In this document: in pieces, positions 23,060 through 33,848 of the stretch
How the letters are laid out: the number at the start of each line of letters is the position of its first letter
Position numbering within the stretch: position 1 is the stretch's first letter
NCBI GenBank assembly: GCA_964016875.1
Contig: OZ024725.1
Location: 48,033,927-48,097,926, forward strand
DNA length: 64,000 bases
Reading direction: 5' to 3'
DNA from: Fallopia convolvulus
Lineage: Eukaryota; Streptophyta; Magnoliopsida; Caryophyllales; Polygonaceae
The notes under the pieces: generated by a model
What the model saw: only the letters and a program-made list of their open reading frames with translations
The model's database searches: none
Told to the model about the DNA's origin: nothing
Program-made: the position numbers and the translations under genes

Positions 23060-24318
23060 TGATATGTTGTGTTTTGTACAACATAACTAGGACTTTTTAG
23101 TACATATTTGTGTAGTATTTTAGGCCTATTAGGAGCATTATTGAAGAACAGATTTGAAGGCCGAGAGTTCAGAGTTAGGAAGATTTGAAGATTTCGAAGA
23201 GTTTGAAGGTCGCGATCGCTGCCACCCTTACGGGCGATCGCGGTGGACGTCGCCGATCAAGATCCGGATCGTCGAGAGGACCGCGATGACACGAAGGCCA
23301 CGATCGTGGCTATGTCTGAGTGGCGATCGCGGTTGTGAAGATCGCCGATGGAGTCGCGGTGTGAAGCCAGGCAGCGATCGCGGCTCGGTTCGGGTGGCGA
23401 TCGCGACCCTGTTAGATCTGACGCGCGTTCATATTTATCCGCTTAGTTTATTATTTTATATTTTTATCTTTTTAATTCCGCTTAGTTCGAGACTATTTAG
23501 ACCTAGTTTTTCAGCATTGTATGGTATTCTCTTAGACCTAATTTCAGACTTTGGTATTTTCTCTGTTCTATGGAGAACTAAACTTCTTAGATTCTATTCA
23601 AGTTGAAGCTTTTCAGACTCAAGTTGTTGTGAGATTCGTCTTTACATATTTATTTCTACAGGTTATTTCAATTCTCTTGTGCGTAATTATTATTGATTGT
23701 GTTGATTTCTGCTTGTCTGACCAACTTGTTGGAATTGATATTATCTATTGCTAGATCTAGGTTTTCTCGTAGCAAAGTCTAATCTTTGTAGCAACTCAAT
23801 GGATTTAGGACTCGTTGGACTAAAACAATTGAGAAAGAGATTTGAATGCATGTTGATTGTTTGACTCGTTGGAATTCAATTGCATGTATCATGTTTATCC
23901 TTGTTCTTAATGCTAATATCCCTATTATTTATGATCGTTTCATGAATTGTTTGGATTAAGTTTGCATATCTTGTTGTCATGTTATATTTATGATCAGGAT
24001 AGGAATAACCCAAAGAAATAACTTGTTTGAATCTATGATCAATTGCTTGAGGAAGAAAAGTGGATACTTGAATAAGATTGTTTTTCCTAATTGATAAAAA
24101 TCCAATCTTTGCCTTGTTTGATTACTTGCTTTGTTTATTTCAATTTTCTAGTTTTAGTTTACAATTCACAAAATCCCCCCTTTGTTATTTCTTTGAGTTG
24201 ATAATAATAAGACTTAGGATACAAGTGTCTCTTAGATTCGACCCCGACTTACCGACAATACTAGTTGTGTAACTAGGGAATTATTTTTGATTTGGCATCA
24301 ACGACTTTAAGCAAGTCA
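23060..24318 (+). mobile_element. Solo LTR in copia RNase H, TSD CCTAT
   Basis: The 1259-bp insert begins TGATATGTTG and ends AGCAAGTCA (TGA...TCA). It is flanked by CCTAT at 23055-23059 and 24319-24323, and copia RNase H reads across one copy of CCTAT. It has no internal element sequence. The orientation is uncertain; plus is chosen only because the 3' part resembles a gypsy LTR end. At 23210-23405 it has a GC-rich cluster of GCGATCGC words. Confidence 0.85.
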
Positions 24319-24323
24319 CCTAT

Positions 24324-24800
24324 ACTAATGTTAATTGGGTTGGTTGTCCTGACACTCGTTGGTCTACATCTAATTATTGTGTTTGTCTGAATGACACGCT
24401 TGTTGCTTGGTCTGCGAAACGACAATCTATGGTCTCCCGGTTTAGCGTTGAAGCTGAATATCGCGGGGTTGCTAATGTTGTTGCTGAATGTTCTTGGCTC
24501 CGCAACCTTCTCCTTAAGTTACAATGTCCCCTACGTAGTGCTACGTTGGTTTACACAAATAATGTATCTGCGACATATCTGGCAAACAATCCGGTACAAC
24601 ACCAGCGTACCAAACACATCGAGTTGGACATTCATTTCGTTCTAGAAAAGGTTGCCTTGGGACATGTTCGTGTCCTTCATGTGCCATCCTCTTATCAGTG
24701 TGCTGATATTTTTACCAAGGGTTTGCCTAAACATTTATTTTTAGATTTTAGAGACAGTCTCACTGTTAGGTCATCTCCCGTTTCGACTGCAGGGGTTTAA
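24324..24800 (+). pseudogene. Copia RNase H, second part
   Basis: The reading resumes after the solo LTR with GCPDTRWSTSNYC, LVAWSAKRQSMVSRFSVEAE, RTKHIELDIHF and ADIFTKGLPKHLFLDFR, the standard end of copia pol. It runs to 24800, inside the 3' LTR, as is usual for Ale-type elements. Codons are intact across this segment. Confidence 0.8.
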
Positions 24801-24924
24801 TAGCATATATTATTATATTTGTAAATATTCCTTGTATAACCTAACTTTCCAAACAAGGCTGTGTACTCTATTTATACTGAATCAATGGAAAGGCAAACCC
24901 TAAAGGGACATTCACAATCTAACA
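24764..24924 (+). repeat. Copia 3' LTR, 161 bp
   Basis: TGTTAG...CTAACA is a perfect 6-bp terminal inverted repeat. The pol frame ends inside it. The next five bases (TAACC) are the expected target duplication, but the partner copy at the left end is lost. Confidence 0.7.
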
Positions 24925-24992
24925 TAACCATATGAAATTAATTAGTTTAATACCCCATGAAAACCAATAAACTAATTAATTTCATATGGTTA
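24925..24992. repeat. Perfect 25-bp inverted repeat with 18-bp loop
   Basis: Positions 24925-24949 are the exact reverse complement of 24968-24992. The arm starts immediately after the copia LTR end and lies 35 bases beyond the donor site of the patatin-like exon. It could be a MITE remnant or a hairpin. No target duplication is visible. Confidence 0.8.
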
Positions 24993-25026
24993 AAATAAAA
25001 TGATTTGAGGTAGAGCTTTTGTTTAC

Positions 25027-25187
25027 CTTTTGAGAACATCTTCATTGATTTTCCTGGATATGGGCTCGTAAATTCCAGTAGCCAAATTGACATGCTTTAT
25101 GGGCTTCTTGAGTAATTCTTCACCTACCCTCACAAACTTCTCCATCGTGCCATCCACCGTCACTAATTCCTCTATTAGCGAGTCACA
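25027..25187 (-). pseudogene. Patatin-like phospholipase, single exon remnant
   Basis: The minus-strand exon is bounded by acceptor TTTTGTGCAG and donor AAAAG|GTAAAC, 161 nt, with no stop. Its translation includes MEKFVRVGEELLKKPIKHVN and LATGIYEP, closely matching the region of plant patatin-like acyl hydrolases near the C-terminus. The catalytic GXSXG and DGG regions belong to other exons, which are not visible nearby. The copia insertion starts about 100 bases downstream, so the gene appears to have been broken there. The family is known; that the locus is dead is inference. Confidence 0.65.
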
Positions 25188-25559
25188 CTGCACAAAAGTA
25201 ATTAAAATCGTTTGACCTCCCATTTTATACCATTCATTTGCATTACTAATTGCAATTGAACTACTAGATTAGATTAGGGATAATGGAGAGCTATGATATA
25301 AAGCCCATCCTAACACTCATAAACCCCCCCTTCCAATTACATCCTATGATCAACTTATGACCATTGATTGTTGAACGACACTGATTAGTCAACAGTCGGA
25401 GTTACAAGCAAGGGCATCAAACGGAATTTGAAAAATCTTGAAATACCATAAAAAATTATCATAAATACAAGGGCGTCAATTAGAATTTTTCCTAAAACTA
25501 ATACACTATTTATTTAGATAAGAAGAAACTAAGGTTGATTTTTATAAAAGCATGGTCAA
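25188..25559. other. No gene recognised
   Basis: AT-rich sequence upstream of the patatin-like exon. No further exon of that family is visible. Confidence 0.5.
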
Positions 25560-25724
25560 CCCATGATCTTTCATTTTCAAAATAAATCTAATCCAATATA
25601 TATAAATATTATAAATGTATAGAATATGATATTTATATCATAGTAATGTGACAATTACCAGCATGTTATAAATTCAAATTAAATGAACCAAAAAGAATAT
25701 CATTCCATTTAACCTAAATTAAAA

Positions 25725-25910
25725 CGGTTTTTCTAACCTATGCCCTTAGGGCATAGGTTAAACATTCTTATTTAAGAAACTAAAACCCTATATGGAAATA
25801 AATGAACCCTATTAGAAAAAATTAAATTACCCCATATAATAAAAATCAATAAAATCTTTCCATTTCAAGTGTCTTAACCTATGTCCTTGGGACATAGGTT
25901 AAAAAAATCG
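25725..25910. mobile_element. MITE, 186 bp, 9-bp TSD AAATTAAAA
   Basis: Flanked by AAATTAAAA at 25716-25724 and 25911-25919. The duplicate segment at about 61250 has a single AAATTAAAA at the corresponding point, which is an empty site. The terminal inverted repeats (CGGTTTTT... / ...AAAAAATCG) run into TAACCTATGCCC and its partner. Each end carries a palindrome (25734-25760 and 25875-25901). A 9-bp duplication suggests a Mutator-derived MITE. Confidence 0.85.
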
Positions 25911-26385
25911 AAATTAAAAACATGTCTCTAAATATTTCTACACTTGGAAAGTTTTAAAATAAGCATAAAAATAACCCTTACATGTATGTTTTCAAATGCA
26001 TTGCAACACTATCCTTACTTGTTGAGCATGATTGTCTTCTAATGGAAACTTGACAATGATTGTTTTTAAGAATTGAGATTTTTCATGGCCTTCTTGAACT
26101 TGAATGATCGTAATCTTAAAAAAGGTCTTAATTTTGGACAATAAAAGTACTAAATTGAGATTTTTTTTTCCAAAACTATTCCATATATTGGAATTAATAA
26201 TCCATTTTAAAATAAATTAAATTGACAAATAATTATTAAATATACCTAAATTAGTATTATTAATGTGTGCCATGAACACACATTAGAAAAATGCAATAAA
26301 TAAATTCTCAAAGTTGATGATTTGAAATAATTTTTCGGGCAAGGAGTGAAATGTATCATAATGGGATACCAAGCCAAAAATAAAA

Positions 26386-27371
26386 GGGTAAATTACAAAT
26401 AACCACCCTTAAATTAGTGTACTTTTCAAAGAACCACCCTTAAAAGTTATTATAGCAAAATACCACCTTTAAAAATGTATTGGTAACAAATAACCACCCA
26501 TCATGCAACTCCGTCTCATCCCCCGTTAAGAATTTCCATCTTGACACTGACAACCATGGATGCCGACGACGACGCCACAACCATTTACACCGTCACGCCC
26601 ACCATCGCCTCTTAGGGCCTCTTTCACCACTCCGCCAAAGTTTCCGATCTTCGTCCGCATTACTCGTCTTTCCCGATTTCTCTCTGTATGTTATTACTTC
26701 TCTTCCCTTCTCTCGGAGATGGTGTCGAAGCTCACTCTAGCGTGGTGTTGGTGAAGCGATATACCTCGTTTCTTCCTGGTGGTGGCCGGTATTGTTAATT
26801 GGGTGGTCGGAAGTCTAAAACCCCCAATTCTAGTGATTTTTTAAATCCCCCAATGTGTTGGATCACCATGAACGAAAACCCTAGAAATTGTTGTTGGGTT
26901 ACAATAGAGTGATTTTGATGCGATTATGGCTTCAATCAAAGTACAATAATATGCAAATTTATGATTCTCATGCTTAATTATTTTGTTCAATTCGGTGATA
27001 ATTTAAGCGAATTCATCAACAACTTTAATGATTGTGCAGTTTTCATTGGGTTAATCCTCCTCCTTGGTTTGCTAGATGCTAATTCAGTACTGGGTGGTGG
27101 AGAAGGAGGTTAGATGGCTTTGCGTCACTTCGTCGACTGTTGGAGCGGTTATTCTTGGTGGTGAGATGTGGTTTAGTGCTTGGTAGGTTGTTTGCTGGTT
27201 AATGGAATTTCTGCAAGTATTTCAAGAATTAACGGGAATGAGACGGAGTTTGATATTGGGTGGTTATTTATTACCCACACATTTTTAAGGGTGGTTTCAT
27301 GCTATTGTGATTTTTAAGGGTGGTTCTTTGAAAAGTACATTAATTTAAGGGTGGTTATTTGTAATTTACCC
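26386..27371. mobile_element. Non-autonomous Mutator-like element, 986 bp
   Basis: Long imperfect terminal inverted repeats of about 135 bp start GGGTAAATTACAAATAACCA at each end. Direct repeats AAAATAAAA flank it (26377-26385, 27372-27380), a 9-bp duplication as made by Mutator elements. No transposase is present. The interior has a GC-rich patch (26550-26760) that reads like a captured gene fragment, but I cannot name it. It lies 236 bases upstream of the dienelactone hydrolase ATG. Confidence 0.85.
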
Positions 27372-27380
27372 AAAATAAAA

Positions 27381-27606
27381 ATGTGAAACCCAAATCAAAC
27401 TTGGCCTAATTACCGGGACCACCAACAATAATTTCTCCGAAAAAATCGTCCAAATTTCATTGTCACTCTCCACTGTGTCTCGAAGAATCTCAACAATTAT
27501 CCCGGGATTTTATCTTCTCCCATAGCATTTCTGAAGCCTCTAAACACAGGATCTCGAATATTCTACTCCATCTCTCTCCCTCGCGCACTCAAAGTCAAGC
27601 ACATCC
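27381..27606 (+). promoter_or_regulatory. Promoter and 5' leader of dienelactone hydrolase
   Basis: There is no clear TATA box. A pyrimidine patch (CTCCATCTCTCTCCCTCGCG, 27567-27586) precedes the ATG, a common feature of TATA-less plant promoters. Most of this stretch is shared with 61694-61826. Confidence 0.5.
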
Positions 27607-30023
27607 ATGGCAGGAACGCAGTGCTGTGAGAACCCGCCGGTGTTGGACCCGGCATGTGGAATCGGACATGTCTCGAAATTCGGCGGTCTTGATTGCTACG
27701 TTTCCGGCGTCTCCAACTCTAACCTCGCTGTTCTTCTCGTTTCCGACGTTTTCGGTCTCTTTCCTCTTTTCCTTGATTTTACACTCTTGTATGATGTGAA
27801 CTTAATTTGGTGGAATTGTATTATTCAACTAATTCTCTGTGTTTTGATTTTTCTGTGCAGGATACGAATCCCCAAACTTAAGGTATCTATATTGTGAAAT
27901 GATTCTTCATCTCTTTAGGCGATGATATCAGTAATATTATTTGTTGAAGTGCAACTGGAACCAAGGAATGAGTTTCAGGAGATATATCTAGGTTAACAAA
28001 TCTTGAAATTAGAATATGGGGATCATGGAAGGACTTGTGTTGTGATTTTTATCTAAGCTTGCTTGGGAGGGGTTTGCGTATGTTGATTGACAAGCCAAAC
28101 ATCTGATGAAACACTAGCACTTGAATAGTAACACTAGCCTTATTGTAATATCCAGGAAGCTTGCAGATAAAGTAGCTGGTGCAGGGTTCTATGTAGTGGT
28201 GCCTGATTTCCTTCATGGAGATCCATACTCACCAGACAACGCTGAGAGGCCATTGCCCGTCTGGATAAAGGATCATGGAGCGGTGAGTTTCTGAACTCAG
28301 TTACAATAGTGCATTCCTTGTTCATGAGCTTCTATTGGATGTCAAATGTGTTTTGTTGCAAACCCTGCCAGTCTCTTTAGAACAAATTATCTCAACTCAA
28401 CTTTCATCTGCTTAAATGTCTCCAAGTATCTCTTGTGCTCTAATTGCATCCTCTTATCTTTATTCCTATGTAGTGATTATCCGCATAATCTTGTAGGATA
28501 AAGGATTTCAAGAAGCAAAACCTGTTATTGAAGCTCTAAAAGAGAAGGGAGCATCAAAGATAGGAGCAGCAGGATTTTGTTGGGGTGGTAAGTTTCTTTT
28601 TTCTGGCTCTAAATCATTAATCTGAAACAGGAGCTAGTAAGGGAAAGCCATTGTCCATCCATGATGAGAATCTTACTGTCAATTGAAATTTAATATTTGC
28701 AAACTTATCTTTCTCTTTGGTGCATGTGGTTGAATTCCATAATATTCGTCTGTTCAGCTAAGGTGGTTGTGCAGCTGGCAAATTCAGACTATATTGATGC
28801 TGCAGTACTTTTGCATCCTTCCTTTGTTACCGTGGATGACATTAAAGGTTTGGTTTTGCCTCTCATAACTGATTACATTTGGACATTTAGACCTTTAGAA
28901 AACACCTTCTGTTTCATGGTTTTTCACTATATTTTGTTTCAAGCCAACATTAGTGTTTTTTTTTCCCTAAATGCTACAGGTGTTAAGGCCCCTATTTCAG
29001 TTCTTGGTGCTGAAATTGATAAAATGTCTCCGCCTGAGCTGATAAAGCAATTTGAGGAGGTCCTGAATTCAAAGCCTGAGGTATAAATGAGCCTTAAACA
29101 TAAGATATTACTTATCATTTGACATTTTTGCTTATATCTTTTGAGGATAGAGGTTGACTATTGAATAACTTGAAGCTAATATTTGGAGTTCTTTCTTCAT
29201 ATATTTCTATTGAAGTCACCTTAGGAAATATGTACTAATTACTTTTAGTAGTTAATACGCCTACGGCCTAGCAAACTTCATATACAGCTGTGTACATCAT
29301 GCTCAGCAGAAATACAAGGGACTGAATATACTAAAAAGTGTTACATTTTTAAAGTGGTAGGCGGTATATGGTGGTTCATTTTTTTCCCCCAATTTGAAAT
29401 GCCAATTGAAACCAAGCAGTAGTATTCTTGGTGTTCCATAAGCCCTAGCCAAAGGGGAACTGAATGAGAACCAGGGACTGAGGTTATACTAAAATGTGTT
29501 ACATCTTAGCCTTTCCACCTTTCCACTCAACTCTTTGTCTTCAAATGGTGTTTTCTAAGAATGATTATTTTCTTTTATCCTTGATGCAAAACTGAGGGTA
29601 TATTGCTACTGTGTTCCATTTGCTGAATCAGTTTTTATCTTTTTTTTTTACATAAAGAAGTGGATAAAGATTTTGACACCAAATGAGAATTAGGTTGTAT
29701 CATGATTTGTGCCTTGTTGGTGTTTTTCTGATTTGATTGTGTTCTTTATTTGGGTGATGTAAAGCTCGTCCAGGATTGTTGAATTTGTCAATTGATCTAT
29801 GTGGCTCAACATGACTGATAGTTTTCATTAATTAACTTTTGTGGTCTGCGACTGCAATCATATTTTGGTGTTGAATTGGCAGGTTGAAAGCTTCACAAAG
29901 ATATTTCCTGGAGTAGCACATGGATGGACTGTACGATACAACACTGATGATGCAGCAGCAGTGAAATCAGCTGAAGAGGCTCATCAAGATATGATTTCAT
30001 GGTTCTCTAAGCATATTCAGTAA
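27607..30023 (+). CDS. Dienelactone hydrolase family protein, seven exons
   Basis: Exons read as 27607-27754, 27861-27882, 28156-28282, 28497-28587, 28758-28847, 28980-29080 and 29883-30023. All introns are GT-AG and phases are consistent, giving 239 residues, the usual length for plant members. The ATG follows a pyrimidine-rich leader and opens MAGTQCCENPP, typical of this family. It has the alpha/beta-hydrolase catalytic triad of dienelactone hydrolase (carboxymethylenebutenolidase): Cys127 in GFCWG, Asp173 in GAEIDKMSP, His206 in GVAHGW. There is no signal peptide or membrane segment, so it is probably cytosolic. Plant relatives are often annotated as endo-1,3;1,4-beta-glucanase-like, but the physiological substrate is unclear. 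It is the only complete host gene here. No break is visible. Confidence 0.92.
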
Positions 30024-30400
30024 GTATATGCAACATTCCTACCTACCTTCATTTTATGGGGTGTCATGCAACATCATGAACTAGTATGAAACTTTTCTTA
30101 CCCGACATTGTATCTTCAGGTATTGATGCATATGCTATGGGATTAGAAAATAAAGAAACCATGGTTTATGAATTCCTATTATGTATTGTAACACTTGTCG
30201 AGTGTACCCCTTTCCCTTGGGAAAGGGTACCCCATCTTCACTGTCGAGTGTACCCCTTTCCCTTGTCGAGTGTACCCCTTTCTCTTGGGAAAGGGTACCC
30301 CAGATTCCGCTGTAGTGGAGCTTCACTGGGACAATGAATGTATTGTAACACTTGTCTGTAAATAAACCCCTAGGGGTAATCAGATTTATGGTTTTGATAA
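30024..30400 (+). terminator. 3' UTR and polyadenylation region of dienelactone hydrolase
   Basis: AATAAA occurs at 30361-30366 in TGTAAATAAACC, a candidate near-upstream signal. The stretch 30200-30338 lies between two copies of TGTATTGTAACACTTGTC and contains hairpin-forming repeats, so the transcript end may lie before or after it. Confidence 0.45.
30182..30356. repeat. Hairpin-rich insert between 18-bp direct repeats
   Basis: The 18-bp repeats are at 30182-30199 and 30339-30356. Between them the phrase GTCGAGTGTACCCCTTT occurs three times, and CCCTTTCCCTTGGGAAAGGG-type hairpins stand at 30205-30229 and 30273-30299. Confidence 0.75.
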
Positions 30401-31439
30401 AATGTGCATCTCCAGTTATATCACCTTTCTGCCGTGGATAATGAATTTCCTCTCCAAAATTGCATTTTTCGAATTTGCCACCAATAATCTTCTGTTTGGT
30501 GAAGTTTAGGGCTTTATGGATTTTTAAAAACCGAATACAGAAGAGTTCCCTAAAAGTCACTTTACATTGTTGTTAGAGATTGCTGAGTTGAGTATTATAT
30601 CCCATAAGTTCCTCAAGAGCTGAACCTCTAAATTATAGATGTATCTTTTTTTTTGGTAGGAATTATAGATAATTATAGAAGTATCTAGCGTCTAGACTTG
30701 TGTGACTTACTTCTTTTGGGTGCTTGTGGGCTTATAAATATCTTCATCACTTCATTTATTGTTCCTTAGCCACCGTGAATTGGTCAAATTTCTAATGGGA
30801 ATCAAGAAAGGTGCGTTATTGTCTGTTTGTGAAGAAAGCTCAGCATCGTGCAAGAAGTGTTCAAAAGTATCCCACGTATCCGAGAAATTTCTCAAATTTT
30901 TACTTGTCTCGCTTTATTAATCTGTTGTTTGACAAGTAGATTAACATCTAGTTTAAGATTATTATAAGGAGTTGCAGATTAGTTCTGTGCTTCTTATTGT
31001 AGGAATTAGACATAAGAAATTCTCCTTCAGAAAGTTAACAAACATAGCTAACTAGATTTATCAACTGGGTCGGATCCGAGACATGTCGTCAACTCGTCTT
31101 TGAGTCAGTAAGGAGAGTATATTATTTTGAGTTAAAGAGTTTAGACCCATGCCCGACTATACAAAAACACTTTATAAAAATACATTTTTTATTTCAAAGT
31201 TGCATTAATATCTAAAAATTTTGCAATATTGTCCAAAACAATAGCAAAAATGCTTAATAGTATGTAAAATAAATTTAAGATTTTAGTAATAAACTAAAAT
31301 AATTTTTACGACTTTTAAAATTAAAGAAAACTAGTTGAAGAATGTACCATGTACGATAACGACTCTTTCCGCATTCGTTCCAGAACCTCTTCTAAGTGTG
31401 TCCTTTATTTGTGAGCTGCGCGGAGTTCCAGTTTGGGAT
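30401..31439. other. No gene recognised
   Basis: AT-rich intergenic sequence without convincing coding, RNA or transposon signals. Confidence 0.5.
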
Positions 31440-31444
31440 GAGCA

Positions 31445-31720
31445 TGGGTCGGTTAAAACCGAAACTTTAAGCCGAACCAACCAAACCGAAATTGAAACAG
31501 ATATTATTCGGTTCGGTTTTCGGTTTAAGAAATTTCCAAAATTCGATTTTAGTTCATTTTGGTTTTAATTTGGTTAACAATAACATTCTATTTATCTAAA
31601 ACCGACAAAAACCGAAACAAATCCGAACAATTCAGCTCGGTTTTTGGTTCACTACATGAAAATTCGGTTTTCAGTTTAGTTTTGTTCGGTTCGGTTCGGT
31701 TTAGAGCGATGCTCAAAACT
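31445..31720. repeat. CGGTT/AACCG-rich repeat
   Basis: Words such as TTCGGTTCGGTTT and AAACCGAA alternate in both orientations and could fold. Similar sequence is common in plant non-coding DNA; the origin here is unclear. Confidence 0.5.
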
Positions 31721-31739
31721 AGTTCCAATTCATGTTCTC

Positions 31740-32846
31740 GATAGAGGTAAGAATTTATAGAGATATTCTTATGCAACTCCTCTGTGTTATTCTTCAAACG
31801 TTGTTGTATTTCCTCAATCCTTTCCGAAAGCTACAATTTCAGGTGTGTACACTTTGTCTAAAGTCGATCTTTTTCTCGCACCACTAGCTTCAAGACCTTG
31901 ATTCAGTCTTGGTCATTTCCCTCCTCCATTGAGCGGCGTTCTTCTTGGCTCTTCTCCAATTCTCACATTAGATGAACAATCTTGTTTTTGGTCTTTACCA
32001 ATTCGAACTCCTACTCTTTCCTTTTATCTTTTTCCGTGGCGCATTCTCCTTGAACCCTTTCCATTTCCGACTTCCATTCCTTGTTTTTCTCTAATGCTTT
32101 TGATAGCCGGGACTTGAAACTATAGCAATCCATTTTCGCCCTCTCATGATCATGCATCAGTGTTGTATTTCCTCATTCCTTTCCAAAAGCCACGATTTGA
32201 GGCGCGAACATGCACTCAGTCTAAAGCCGATCTTTTTCTCGCGCCACTAGCTTCAAGACCTTGATTAAGTCTTGGTAATGTCCCTCCTCCACTAAGCAAC
32301 GTTATTCTTGGCTCTTCTCCAATTCTCGCATTAGACGAATAATGTTGTTTTTGGTCTTTACCAATTCGCACTCCTACTCTTTCCATTTAGCTTTTTCCAT
32401 GGCACACTCTCCTTGAACCCTTTCCATTTTCGATTTTTATTCCTTGTTTTTCTCTAATGCTTTTGATAGTCGGGACTTGAAACTATTGCAATCCATTTTC
32501 GCCCTCCCGTGATCATGCATCAGTGTCTTAAAGGCTCTTATTATCTCCTCTTTGCTTTTTAGTGAGAGCAAATCTGCGTTGCATAGAGTGGGGTCTGCGA
32601 TTATTGCTCATTTGGGCGAGGTTGCTTTCCTTGCAGTGATGAACTTCTTGAGGTTTTGACGACTCTAGCATGGCTAATCTGATTAAGACCTCCACTGACT
32701 TCTTTCATTTAAGGGTTCTCTCACGAGCACTCTTAGCAGGGGGAGGATTTTGAGATTGCCCCTTGTTATCATTTGTGTCTTCCCTTCTTTTCCTAGATCG
32801 AGTTCGATATGTCGTTACTCTGGCTTGTCCTGTTGGTAAGGCGAGT
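31740..32846 (-). pseudogene. Coiled-coil protein remnant with internal duplication
   Basis: On the minus strand broken frames show a Lys/Glu-rich, coiled-coil-like composition and an Arg-rich patch. Two tandem copies of about 359 bp occupy 31803-32161 and 32162-32520. The SIRE-type element at 32852 separates it from similar minus-strand coding sequence at 55905-56430. A transposon-encoded gag-like origin is possible. No family is recognised. Confidence 0.35.
31803..32520. repeat. Tandem duplication, about 359-bp unit, two copies
   Basis: Both units run from GTTGTATTTCCTCA to GATCATGCATCAGT with scattered substitutions and small indels. Confidence 0.85.
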
Positions 32847-32851
32847 AACAC

Positions 32852-33510
32852 TGTTGGATATTGGTACCGTGGGAACATACATTGTTACCATGGGAACAAT
32901 ATCGATCGCTCCCTTGTGTTTTGATAATGACAAACTCTAAGAGATTTGATGGATTGTTTGTTTCCATAGTAATTTCAGGTTATACATGTCAAATTAGAAG
33001 TATGGAAGAAGGAATGAGTTGACGCTGATGTGAGGGAACAACGTCTGCGCTTGAGGGAACAGCAACATCTTCGCTTGGACAGATTCTAAATAAGGAAAGC
33101 GCATCCTTTCAACTTTGAAAGATTTGATTTCTCGGAGATTTGACAGCTGGAATAGTTGGTTATTAGAAGATAATCTCTAAAGATAAAATCGGAATCATAT
33201 CTCACCAAATTGGGAGTAGCTTGTGATGCAAGGAGAAGATCTCTAGGTTAAGGAAAGATCTCATGGAGTATTATATTGCGAATTATTTTCTAGAAGATAT
33301 TTTGGGTGGAATAATATTATTTCGTGTCATTAGAAGATATTTTGGGTGGAAAAATATTATTTCGTGGGAAGGAAATAATATCATATCAGATCCAAGTATC
33401 TTCTATAAATAAGAGTACAGTTTAGGTTTTTCATGGACCGATCTCCATTCCTATCGAGCAACAGAGGATTCAAGTGCCATTGAAGCTTCGTCAAGGTTTT
33501 AAGTTGTTAC
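32852..33510 (+). repeat. SIRE 5' LTR, first part
   Basis: It starts TGTTGGATATTGG, matching the 3' LTR at 54938. A TATA box (TATAAATA) is at 33404-33411. It ends at 33510, where GTTAC is followed by the solo LTR; it resumes at 50648. Confidence 0.85.
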
Positions 33511-33770
33511 TGTAATATCCGCGATATTCCAAGATTTTTCTCTAAGTAAAAGAGAGATTTTAATATATTATAATAACCTATATTTTCTCCTTGAAAAGGA
33601 GATTATTAACTAAATTAAATTAAATTAAATCAAGTTCAAAGATGCATCATAAGGGTTATGAATAAATCAAAAACATTTAAATAGAAATAATGCTTTGTGA
33701 ATCTCGAAATTTATTAAATAAAATAAATTACAACAAGGCATTGAAATTACAAAAAAGGTCTAGTAAAAAG

Positions 33771-33848
33771 AATGCAAGAGCCGGGACTTGAACCCGAGAC
33801 CTCTTGCATCACACACACACGCCCATCCCCCCTAAATCCGCTAGACCA
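33771..33848 (-). other. tRNA-like segment with A and B boxes (solo LTR)
   Basis: On the minus strand TGGTCTAGCGG (33848-33838) fits the A-box consensus and GGTTCAAGTCC (33794-33784) the B box. The 3' side (GTCTCGGGTTCAAGTCCCGG) can form a T-arm-like hairpin. A GT run separates the boxes. It is not a functional tRNA: no complete cloverleaf is seen. It is antisense to LTR transcription. Confidence 0.6.

Larger units (their letters stand above)
19068..24924 (+). mobile_element. Ty1/copia element (Ale/Retrofit-like), decayed, left LTR missing
   Basis: gag, protease, integrase, reverse transcriptase and RNase H follow in copia order, ending in a short 3' LTR (24764-24924). The short LTR overlapping the pol end, and the CPYPSHP stretch of gag without a zinc knuckle, suggest the Ale/Retrofit lineage. 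The left LTR and primer site are replaced by the gypsy LTR ending at 19067. A solo LTR splits RNase H at 23060-24318. Confidence 0.8.
25560..27544. repeat. Segmental duplication, copy A (with two insertions)
   Basis: It matches 61102-61826 collinearly once the MITE (25725-25910) and the Mutator-like element (26386-27371) are set aside. It includes the upstream region of the dienelactone hydrolase up to about 60 bases before its ATG. Confidence 0.75.

Noticed and set aside
31335..31797. Short frames on both strands in the CGGTT-rich region
   Set aside because: Translations follow the simple repeat; no domain or gene structure.
33771..33848. Functional tRNA gene
   Set aside because: Only A-box, B-box and T-arm-like parts fit; the GT run occupies the anticodon region and no acceptor stem pairs.
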